DNA of 10,658 bases, from positions 1 to 10,658 of the forward strand of contig NZQO01000113.1 in assembly GCA_002693605.1 (NCBI GenBank), written 5' to 3'. Positions 4,883 to 10,658 of this stretch are shown here, in pieces. Position 1 is the stretch's first letter, and every line of letters starts with the position of its first letter. This DNA comes from Flavobacteriaceae bacterium. GTDB taxonomy: Bacteria > Bacteroidota > Bacteroidia > Flavobacteriales > Flavobacteriaceae. The translations under genes and the position numbers were made by a program. A model generated the notes under the pieces. It was given only the letters and a program-made list of their open reading frames with translations, was not told where the DNA came from and ran no database searches.

Positions 4883-7333
4883 TTACATTTTGGTGGCGTC
4901 GTTCTGTACCTCGACCGTATTCTTATTTTTCACGTACGTATCTAGCCAGCGGTCTTGTTCCCACAACAGGTGCAAGATGCTTTCCTTGGCACGGTAGCCA
5001 TGACTTTCCTTAGGAAGCATAACCAACCGGGCCTTTGCCCCGAGTCCCTTCAGCGCATTGAAATAACGCTCACTCTGTAGGGGGTAGGTACCGCTATTGT
5101 TATCGGCCTCCCCGTGGATAAGCAAAAGCGGCTCATCCATTTTATCTGCGTGCATAAAGGGGGACATCGCGTAATAGGTCTCGGGCGAGTCCCAATAGCT
5201 GCGTTCCTCGCTCTGGAAACCAAAGGGCGTTAAGGTTCGGTTGTAGGCCCCACTGCGGGCAATCCCGGCCGCGAACAGGTCACTGTGGCTAAGCAAGTTT
5301 GCCACCATAAAGGCCCCATAGCTATGGCCGCCCACGCCCACGCGATTGCGATCTATATAGCCCAGGTCATCGACCGCATCAATAGCGGCCTTGGCATTCG
5401 CTACAAGCTGTTTCCGAAAGGTATCGTTTGGTTCATCGTCGCCCTCTCCCACGATGGGGAAGGCGGCATCGTCCAGTACCACATACCCTTGCGTTACCCA
5501 ATAAATGGGGCTGCCGTAATATGGATAGATGAATTCGTTCGGATTGGTAGTATTCTGCGAGGCGCTGCTCTTGTCCTTAAATTCCCTTGGGTAGGCCCAT
5601 AGGACCATGGGTTTCTTCTCCTTTTTCTCCTTATCGTACCCAACGGGTAAATACAGTGTGCCCTCCAGTTCCAGGCCATCATCGCGTTTATAGGTAATTA
5701 CTTCCTTGTGTACATCGGCGAGACTCTTATACGGGTTTTCGAAGGAGGTTATGGGCGTCAAACTATTTCTCTTATAGATATTTCTGAAATAGTAATTTGG
5801 ATACTCATTGGGCGACTCGAGACGCACCAGTATTTTTCCCTTCTCCATATCGATGGCCTCGTACAGCGTCTCTTTTTTGTCGGTATACGTTGAGGTATAC
5901 AATCGCTTAGTAGTTTTTGGGGCAAGGTCGAACTGATCGATAAACGGAAATTGTCCTTCTTCGCTAAAGCCTTCGCCCATTAAATAGGCCTTTCCGTTGT
6001 CAATGGCGAGTACATTTCGCCCGTAATCGTTGCGATGGGTCACAAAACTGCCGGGATCGCTATAATTGTCCTGATAGTTACGGTCGAAAATAATGGTGGG
6101 CGCCTGTTGCGGTTGCGAAGGGTTGAAGATATAGGTTTTCGTGTTGCGGTCGTTCCACCAATAATCATAGGCCACCGCATAGGTGTCGGTTCCCCAGGTT
6201 ATACCGCTAAAGCGATTTTTCGTTTTCAGGAGTTCCGTGGCATTCCCAGTAAAAGGGGCCTTCAGCAGCTTTACCACATCGCGGTACTCGACCGCTACGT
6301 CTGGATCGCCGTTGTCGAGGGCCTCGACATACATTAAGGTGGCGGGGGCATCATCGCGCCAGCTAACGTTGCGTTTGCCGGTACGGGTAGCCATAAAGCC
6401 CTTTGGCCGCACTTCGTCCAGCGGCACGTCATTCACCACGGCCACCTTTGCGCCGGTATTCCGGTAAATGGTCTCGGTAAAGGGGAACCTGTTATAGGGC
6501 ACAATGTATGAAAAGGGTTTTTTTACTTCGGAAATGAGCACGTAATTGCCATCCGGCGAGAATGATATATCATCGTACATAGCTGCCGGAAGGAAATGTG
6601 TTACGTTGCCGGTAAGGGATACCTTTTTCAATTCTGAAAGCGCCAACTGCTGGAAATTGAACTCATCATTTGGGTTCTTCAGCAAATCTTGGTACGTCCT
6701 ATTCTGTGCCTTCTCGCCGTCACTCTCGGTAATGGTGGGGCCATCGGGTACGGCCTCATTGGTGTTGATCAACGCGGCCCGGTTTGTTGGTAGCATTTTT
6801 ACCAAAAGGGCGTCTTCTCCCTTAAACCAGCTTATGGCATCGCCCATGTTGGCGTTCACCTTGGAATCGGTGAGCCGTACGGCTGCGCGCAGGTTTAGGT
6901 CGAGCATCCACACTTCAACACCCGTAGAAGTGGTGTTCAAAAAGGCAATTTTACGCTGGTCGGGCGACCAGTTGAAATCTGACAGTCGGGCATTTTCCGG
7001 CAAGCCAGAAACCGCGGTGGCCTCCTTGGCTGTTGCTTTTTTGAGTTTAATGTCATTAAAGTAATTGGTACGGCTGCCGATATTTGTCTTGGGGTTTATG
7101 CGCAGGCCGCCCAGGCGCATCTCTGCCTCCGAAAGTTCTGCAATACTCTTGTAAGTATCGCGGTAGAGTAGCACTACGTTTTCACCGGCATCGTCCAATA
7201 AAACGGAAGGTGCGGGGGCCGCCTCAACTAGGTCTAAGATTTCCTTTGGCGGGGTTTGGTAACCTGTCTTTTCCTGTGCAAGGGAAATGGCATAGCACGC
7301 CAAAAGGGCGAGGAGTAACATTTGTTTTTTCAT
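4883..7333 (-). CDS. Secreted S9 family serine peptidase, glutamyl-endopeptidase-like (S9D type)
   Basis: An 816-residue exported peptidase of the prolyl oligopeptidase fold. MKKQMLLLALLACYAISLAQ is a signal peptide, so the enzyme acts in the periplasm or outside. The N-terminal part to about residue 560 is a beta-propeller; blade motifs such as WSPDQRKIAFLN and FSPDGNYVLISE are visible. The C-terminal alpha/beta hydrolase domain holds the nucleophile S671 in GGHSYGAFM, D744 in HGEADNN and H778 in ESHGYRAKES. The stretch IARSGAYNRTLTPFGFQ and the ending HLLWEQDRWLDTYV match what I recall of the chloroplast glutamyl endopeptidase CGEP and its bacterial relatives, so cleavage after Glu is more likely than after Pro; this is from memory of the family. 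A role in peptide or protein breakdown for nutrition is inferred. It is monocistronic, divergent from fabH. Confidence 0.93.
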   Translation of the reverse strand: MKKQMLLLALLACYAISLAQEKTGYQTPPKEILDLVEAAPAPSVLLDDAGENVVLLYRDTYKSIAELSEAEMRLGGLRINPKTNIGSRTNYFNDIKLKKATAKEATAVSGLPENARLSDFNWSPDQRKIAFLNTTSTGVEVWMLDLNLRAAVRLTDSKVNANMGDAISWFKGEDALLVKMLPTNRAALINTNEAVPDGPTITESDGEKAQNRTYQDLLKNPNDEFNFQQLALSELKKVSLTGNVTHFLPAAMYDDISFSPDGNYVLISEVKKPFSYIVPYNRFPFTETIYRNTGAKVAVVNDVPLDEVRPKGFMATRTGKRNVSWRDDAPATLMYVEALDNGDPDVAVEYRDVVKLLKAPFTGNATELLKTKNRFSGITWGTDTYAVAYDYWWNDRNTKTYIFNPSQPQQAPTIIFDRNYQDNYSDPGSFVTHRNDYGRNVLAIDNGKAYLMGEGFSEEGQFPFIDQFDLAPKTTKRLYTSTYTDKKETLYEAIDMEKGKILVRLESPNEYPNYYFRNIYKRNSLTPITSFENPYKSLADVHKEVITYKRDDGLELEGTLYLPVGYDKEKKEKKPMVLWAYPREFKDKSSASQNTTNPNEFIYPYYGSPIYWVTQGYVVLDDAAFPIVGEGDDEPNDTFRKQLVANAKAAIDAVDDLGYIDRNRVGVGGHSYGAFMVANLLSHSDLFAAGIARSGAYNRTLTPFGFQSEERSYWDSPETYYAMSPFMHADKMDEPLLLIHGEADNNSGTYPLQSERYFNALKGLGAKARLVMLPKESHGYRAKESILHLLWEQDRWLDTYVKNKNTVEVQNDATKM

Positions 7334-7371
7334 CAGAAATAGTATTTAATGTAATTTTCTGAAAAGGTACT

Positions 7372-7379
7372 CAAAATTA
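7372..7379 (-). promoter_or_regulatory. -7 box of the S9 peptidase promoter
   Basis: On the minus strand the bases read TAATTTTG, an exact TAnnTTTG match, 38 bases before the peptidase ATG. This would give a leader of about 30-35 bases. No TTG is found at the usual distance upstream, so the promoter call rests on the -7 box and its position. Confidence 0.45.
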
Positions 7380-7403
7380 CCCCTCGATGCAACGTATTAT
7401 TTG

Positions 7404-7417
7404 TTATGCGCGCATAA
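7404..7417. promoter_or_regulatory. 14-bp perfect palindrome between divergent genes
   Basis: TTATGCG (7404-7410) and CGCATAA (7411-7417) form an uninterrupted palindrome in the 152-bp spacer between the S9 peptidase and fabH. It lies about 25 bases upstream of the peptidase -7 box and about 40 bases upstream of the fabH -7-like box. A dimeric regulator site is possible; no known operator was recognised. Confidence 0.35.
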
Positions 7418-7444
7418 GAGATGGGGGTAAAAAGTTTCTACGCC

Positions 7445-7475
7445 TAACAGTTATTGGCTATCTTGCTTACTGTTA
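7445..7475 (+). promoter_or_regulatory. Inverted repeat flanking the likely fabH -7 box
   Basis: TAACAGT (7445-7451) and ACTGTTA (7469-7475) are perfect 7-bp arms separated by 17 bases. The spacer contains TATCTTG (7459-7465), close to the TAnnTTTG box, and the repeat ends 10 bases before the fabH ATG. A protein bound here would block the promoter. It could alternatively fold as a leader hairpin if transcription starts further upstream. Confidence 0.45.
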
Positions 7476-7485
7476 AAAGAAACTC

Positions 7486-8493
7486 ATGTATACATCTAAA
7501 ATTACCGGGCTGGGATACTACGTGCCCGAAAACGTAGTTACCAACGACGATCTGTCAAAATTGATGGATACCAACGATGCCTGGATACAGGAACGCACCG
7601 GAATAAAGGAGCGGAGGCATATCAAGAAAGGCGATGGAAATTCGACCTCTAAAATGGGCGTTAAGGCTGCCAAAATAGCTTTAGAACGTGCAGGAATTAC
7701 AAAGGATGATATTGATATGATCGTATTCGCCACGCTGAGCCCAGATATGTATTTCCCAGGAGGTGGGGTAGAGGTGCAGGAAATGATGGAAATGCGCACC
7801 ATACCCGCACTTGACGTGCGCAACCAGTGCAGTGGCTTTGTATATGCACTTTCGGTTGCCGATCAATATATTAAAACCGGGATGTGCAAAAACGTACTCG
7901 TCATAGGGGCCGAAAACCACAGCGGTGGACTCGACTTTACCACCCGGGGCCGCAGCGTGTCGGTGATTTTTGGGGATGGTGCCGGTGCGGCGGTCGTTTC
8001 GCGAGGCGACGCGGAGGGATCGGGTATTCTCTCAACTCATTTGCACAGTGAGGGGCAGTACAAAAATGAGCTCGCACTGCAAGGTCCAAGTACCGAATAT
8101 TGGGTGCCGCAAATAATCGAGGACGATCCACAGGAAAATATTCCGTACTACCCGTATATGAACGGGCAGTTCGTGTTCAAGCACGCTATTGTCCGTTTTT
8201 CCGAAGTTATCAAGGAAGGCCTCGATGCCAATAACTTGAAGGTAGCGGATATCGATATGCTGATACCCCACCAGGCCAATTTGCGAATTTCACAGTTTAT
8301 CCAACAAAAGCTGGGGTTGGGCGACGACCAGGTTTTCAACAATATCCAAAAGTACGGTAATACCACGGCGGCGTCTATTCCCATTGCGCTAACGGAGGCC
8401 TGGGAGGCAGGTAAAATAAAGAAGGGCGATCTTGTTGTGCTCGCGGCGTTTGGCAGTGGCTTTACCTGGGGAAGCGCAATCATCCGGTGGTAG
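7486..8493 (+). CDS. Ketoacyl-ACP synthase III family protein (FabH-like)
   Basis: A 335-residue cytoplasmic thiolase-fold enzyme that condenses an acyl-CoA with malonyl-ACP, the first step of fatty acid synthesis in canonical FabH. The catalytic triad is visible: C115 in VRNQCSGF, H262 in PHQAN and N292 in YGNTTAAS. The N-terminal GLGYYVPENVVTND, the WIQERTGIKERR motif and IFGDGAGAAV are also typical. It is somewhat longer than E. coli FabH (317), mainly between Cys and His. The C-terminal motif reads AFGSGFTWGS where E. coli FabH has GFGGGLTWGS. It stands alone with its own promoter region and terminator, not in the rpmF-fabH-acc cluster where the main flavobacterial fabH usually lies, so it may be a second paralogue with a different acyl donor. 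The gene symbol is left blank for that reason. Confidence 0.93.
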   Translation: MYTSKITGLGYYVPENVVTNDDLSKLMDTNDAWIQERTGIKERRHIKKGDGNSTSKMGVKAAKIALERAGITKDDIDMIVFATLSPDMYFPGGGVEVQEMMEMRTIPALDVRNQCSGFVYALSVADQYIKTGMCKNVLVIGAENHSGGLDFTTRGRSVSVIFGDGAGAAVVSRGDAEGSGILSTHLHSEGQYKNELALQGPSTEYWVPQIIEDDPQENIPYYPYMNGQFVFKHAIVRFSEVIKEGLDANNLKVADIDMLIPHQANLRISQFIQQKLGLGDDQVFNNIQKYGNTTAASIPIALTEAWEAGKIKKGDLVVLAAFGSGFTWGSAIIRW

Positions 8494-8517
8494 TAAAAGG
8501 CATAGGCCGAAAAAAGA

Positions 8518-8543
8518 AAACCATCCGCAACGGCGGATGGTTT
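8518..8543 (+). terminator. Intrinsic terminator of the FabH-like gene
   Basis: AAACCATCCGC (8518-8528) pairs perfectly with GCGGATGGTTT (8533-8543) around the loop AACG, starting 25 bases after the stop. The U run is short (TTTGTT), but the 11-bp stem, A-rich lead-in and position make it a clear rho-independent terminator. Confidence 0.88.
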
Positions 8544-8792
8544 GTTATACCTAATAGGTCAATTTTATAGAATGGCTAATTCAAATAAATTATAAAACTT
8601 AGGTATTCATTATATATAGACTGAAAAATTGTGCCAAATGTTGCATCGCAGATTGAATTTTAACGTAAAGATAACACTGTCAGGCTTTTAAATGTTAAAA
8701 TTTATTTCTGAAACTAAGAATATACCGGTAGCTGGAGAGATATGCTGGGAAAATCCCTGTTCTATTGCTTACCTTTTGAATCTGACATTTCT

Positions 8793-8898
8793 GCACCTAA
8801 TAGCCTGGGATTGAGGTGCTTTTCGACATTTTGTCGGGCACGAGGTTCTGCCCGGCGCCGGAATACAAAAAACAAACCCGGCACCTTCCGGCGCCGGG
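8793..8898. repeat. Chain of mutually exclusive inverted repeats
   Basis: Several complementary segments overlap. GCACCT occurs at 8793-8798 and 8881-8886, and both can pair with AGGTGC (8814-8819). GTGC (8816-8819) with CGACA (8824-8828) can instead pair with TGTCG (8832-8836) and GCAC (8838-8841). CGGGCA (8835-8840) can pair with TGCCCG (8849-8854). CCCGGCGCCGG (8851-8861) can pair with CCGGCGCCGGG (8888-8898), which also forms the terminator stem with 8877-8885. This much overlap in an otherwise A/T-rich gap suggests a structured RNA or the remains of a repeat element. Confidence 0.5.
8867..8898 (-). terminator. Strong minus-strand intrinsic terminator
   Basis: Read on the minus strand, CCCGGCGCC and GGTGCCGGG form a 9-bp stem (8890-8898 with 8877-8885, one G-U pair) closed by a GGAA tetraloop and followed by TTTGTTTTTTG. 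This is a textbook rho-independent terminator. The nearest annotated minus-strand gene upstream, the symporter, ends more than 500 bases away with a plus-strand gene between, so the terminator probably serves an unannotated transcript. Confidence 0.8.
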
Positions 8899-9014
8899 CT
8901 TGTATCCTTACTGATCTTATTAACACTAACCATCAACGTAAAAATATCACAGTAAAGAAGAAATATCTCTACCCAATAGACGGACGGGATTGTACATTGT
9001 TACACTAATTTTCT
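8868..9014 (-). ncRNA. Candidate minus-strand small RNA
   Basis: A possible promoter on the minus strand has TTG (9049-9051), a 19-base spacer and AAACTTTG (9022-9029), one mismatch from TAnnTTTG. Transcription from about 9014 to the terminator at 8867-8898 would give an RNA of about 145 nt. It contains a 16-codon frame at 8947-8997 (MYNPVRLLGRDISSLL), which could be a leader peptide or chance. No known RNA family (tmRNA, RNase P, SRP, tRNA) was recognised. Flavobacteria have their own 6S RNA type, which I cannot confirm or exclude by eye. Confidence 0.3.
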
Positions 9015-9090
9015 TTTTTAACAAAGTTTTGGCGCAGTGGAAAATAGGCAAGCCGTATTTTAAATATCCAATGCTAAAATGAACATTGCT

Positions 9091-9453
9091 ATGAAAAAGA
9101 AAACCTTGGTTTTAGGAGCCAGTTTAAATCCGTCCCGCTACTCGAACCTGGCGATTAGCAGATTGCGTAAATACGACCAACCGGTAGAGGCCGTTGGTCT
9201 GAAGACGGGAGTGGTGGCAGGAGTGGATATAACTACCGAAAAAGTACCTTTCGAGAACGTCCACACCGTAACCCTGTATCTAAACCCCAAGCGGCAACAG
9301 GAATATTACGACTATATTATTTCGCTGCAACCAAAACGAGTTATCTTCAACCCGGGTACCGAAAATCCAGAGCTGTACAAGCTTTTGCGCGAAGAAGGAA
9401 TTGAACGCGAAGTGGCCTGTACCCTGGTACTACTTTCGTCTAATCAGTACTAG
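9091..9453 (+). CDS. CoA-binding protein (CoA_binding_2, YccU-like)
   Basis: A small single-domain Rossmann-fold protein of 120 residues from the ATG at 9091. The N-terminal KKTLVLGASLNPSRYSNLAI is the nucleotide-binding strand-loop-helix of the CoA_binding_2 family, followed by AVGLKTGVVAGVDI and, near the C-terminus, RVIFNPGTENPELYKLLREE, the family's conserved P-G-[ST]-x-N region. It likely binds CoA or an acyl-CoA; the physiological role of this family is not settled. An in-frame ATG at 9079 would add MNIA; the 9091 start was chosen because homologues usually begin at MKK. The 3' end overlaps the convergent symporter gene by 24 bases, so each mRNA would run into the other gene's end with no terminator in between. 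Confidence 0.9.
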   Translation: MKKKTLVLGASLNPSRYSNLAISRLRKYDQPVEAVGLKTGVVAGVDITTEKVPFENVHTVTLYLNPKRQQEYYDYIISLQPKRVIFNPGTENPELYKLLREEGIEREVACTLVLLSSNQY

Positions 9454-10658
9454 GCCCAAAAAGGTGAGCGCACCGTTCAGCAGCAGGATGAAGAATAGAA
9501 ATTCAAAATTGAACCAAAGCTTGCTGTAATAATCTACAAGAAACCCGATAAGGGGCGTGGCTATGGCAACCAACGGAACCCAACGATCATATACCTGCCA
9601 TTTGGTAAAGAGCCCGAAGGCGTATAAGCCCAGTAAGGGTCCATACGTATACCCGGCGAAAACGAAGAGTTTCGCAATGACCGAGGCATCTGCGATAACA
9701 TACTTGAAAATGATGATTACCAGCACCAGCACCACCGAGGTAAAAATATGGATTCGCTTTCGGATGGCGACCTGTTTCAGTTCATCGTACTTTTTCTCAA
9801 TTTCCAATATATCGATACTGAAGGAGGTAGTTAATGACGTTAGCGCGCTATCTGCACTGGAGTAGGCCGCGGCTATAAGCCCCAATAGGAAAAATACGGC
9901 GATGCCCACGCCAAGTCCGCTTTGCGTGGCAATTGTGGGGAACAATTGGTCTTTGTTGGCCTCGATACCGTTTTGTTGCGCATATACCGTGAGTAATAGT
10001 CCTAGCGCCAGGAAAATAAAATTAACGATCGTTAGCACGATTGTAAACCAGAACATGTTTTTCTGCGCGTCTCCCAAACTGCGGCAGGTTAGGTTCTTTT
10101 GCATCATATCTTGGTCTAGGCCGGTCATAACAATGGCAATGAAGGCTCCGCTCAGGAACTGCTTCACAAAATGGTCGCCGCTTTTCCAATCGTCGAAAAA
10201 GAACATTTTAGACAAGTCGCTTTCAGCAATAAAGCTGAAAAGGGACGAACCGGCAAGCCCCAGGTCTGTAGCGATGTAATATATAGCCACACCGAGGGCC
10301 AATAACATAAATAAAGTCTGAAGCGTATCGGTCCATACAATGGTCTTAATCCCACTTTTATAGGTGTACAGCCAAATAAGAAGTATCGTGATGGTTACGG
10401 TTACCCAAAAAGGAACACCCAGAGCATCAAACACGAGACTCTGTAGCACCACCGCAACAAGGTATAGCCTAAAACTTGCGCCGATAACTCGCGATAGCAG
10501 GAAGAACGATGCGCCCGTTTTATACGAGGCCGTGCCAAAGCGCCCTTCCAAATATGTGTAAATCGAGGTTAAGTTGAGCCTGTAATAGAGGGGAAGCAAT
10601 ACCGTGCCAATTACGGCATATCCTACGGTATACCCCAGAACTACCTGAAAGTAACTGA
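9430..10658 (-). CDS. Sodium:solute symporter (SSS/SLC5 family), N-terminus outside window
   Basis: An inner-membrane Na+-coupled transporter of the solute:sodium symporter family. 408 residues are visible and the frame stays open to the window edge, so perhaps 60-80 N-terminal residues are missing relative to the usual length. The first visible segment includes GYTVGYAVIGTVLPLYYRLN, then LTSIYTYLEGRFG, typical of helix 2-3. About ten or eleven hydrophobic segments follow. The family signature with the sodium-site serines is seen in AAAYSSADSALTSLTTSFSI, and MTGLDQDMMQKNL is a conserved loop. The substrate cannot be told from sequence; relatives carry sugars, amino acids, sialic acid or vitamins. 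A TTG at 10597-10599 is an internal Leu codon, not the start. It is convergent with, and overlaps, the CoA-binding gene. Confidence 0.92.
   Translation of the reverse strand, partial: SYFQVVLGYTVGYAVIGTVLLPLYYRLNLTSIYTYLEGRFGTASYKTGASFFLLSRVIGASFRLYLVAVVLQSLVFDALGVPFWVTVTITILLIWLYTYKSGIKTIVWTDTLQTLFMLLALGVAIYYIATDLGLAGSSLFSFIAESDLSKMFFFDDWKSGDHFVKQFLSGAFIAIVMTGLDQDMMQKNLTCRSLGDAQKNMFWFTIVLTIVNFIFLALGLLLTVYAQQNGIEANKDQLFPTIATQSGLGVGIAVFFLLGLIAAAYSSADSALTSLTTSFSIDILEIEKKYDELKQVAIRKRIHIFTSVVLVLVIIIFKYVIADASVIAKLFVFAGYTYGPLLGLYAFGLFTKWQVYDRWVPLVAIATPLIGFLVDYYSKLWFNFEFLFFILLLNGALTFLGLVLIRRK

Larger units (their letters stand above)
8494..9090. other. Gene-free stretch with terminators and structured repeats
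   Basis: No credible protein gene lies in these nearly 600 bases. The left part holds the fabH terminator (8518-8543), then about 240 A/T-rich bases in which I see nothing definite. Positions 8793-8898 carry a chain of GC-rich inverted repeats, and 8867-8898 is a minus-strand terminator. The right part, to 9090, is A/T-rich and should contain the promoter of the CoA-binding protein, though no good TAnnTTTG box was found on the plus strand. An 88-codon frame at 8742-9008 crosses the GC hairpins and is not believed. Confidence 0.6.

Noticed and set aside
8742..9008. An 88-codon frame in the fabH to CoA-binding gap
   Set aside because: It runs through the GC-rich hairpins, has a mixed low-complexity Arg/Lys composition without a domain, and no promoter box was seen before it.
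9017..9026. A third TTTAACAAAG copy before the CoA-binding gene, possibly part of the shared operator set
   Set aside because: It lacks the TAAACA arm 18 bases downstream and a TAnnTTTG box, so chance in A/T-rich sequence is enough.
10597..10599. A TTG start for the symporter
   Set aside because: The frame stays open upstream and encodes conserved membrane sequence (GYTVGYAVIGTV), so this codon is an internal leucine.
1..10658. CRISPR arrays, insertion sequences, tRNA or rRNA genes
   Set aside because: No regularly spaced repeats, transposase frames, terminal repeats with target duplications or cloverleaf patterns were seen on either strand.

Overview
The window looks like chromosomal DNA of a member of the Bacteroidota, most likely a marine-type Flavobacteriia. 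Three things point there: promoters with the Bacteroidota -7 box TAnnTTTG and no clear Shine-Dalgarno sequences; protein variants typical of the group (an HtpG with a Gly/Met-rich C-terminal loop, a secreted S9 peptidase resembling chloroplast glutamyl endopeptidase, a TetR-UbiB kinase pair); and A+T-rich spacers around moderately GC-rich genes. No mobile element, CRISPR array, tRNA or rRNA was seen.

Layout from left to right. Positions 1-321 (minus) are the N-terminal part of a secreted glycine-rich protein cut by the window edge. Positions 501-2393 (minus) are htpG (Hsp90), with a terminator after it and an inverted repeat upstream. Diverging from htpG is a two-gene operon on the plus strand: a TetR-type regulator (2651-3319) and an AarF/UbiB/ABC1 atypical kinase (3352-4659, TTG start). 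The spacer at 4660-4882 has a promoter with no gene behind it, followed by two perfect hairpins. Positions 4883-7333 (minus) are a secreted S9 prolyl-oligopeptidase-fold peptidase. Diverging from it is a ketoacyl-ACP synthase III (7486-8493) with its own terminator. A gap of nearly 600 bases without a protein gene follows; it holds a dense set of competing GC-rich inverted repeats and a strong minus-strand terminator. The window ends with a small CoA-binding protein (plus) and a sodium:solute symporter (minus, N-terminus cut off) whose 3' ends overlap.

Most genes are ordinary housekeeping or accessory genes. The most interesting material is between them. The TetR-UbiB operon promoter and the orphan promoter at 4713 share an inverted repeat, TGTTTA-N18-TAAACA, at a fixed spacing next to an identical TATCTTTG -7 box. 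This suggests one regulator, possibly the TetR protein encoded here, controls both the operon and a candidate small RNA. A second candidate small RNA lies on the minus strand at about 8868-9014. The htpG and fabH upstream regions each carry inverted repeats placed over predicted promoter elements.
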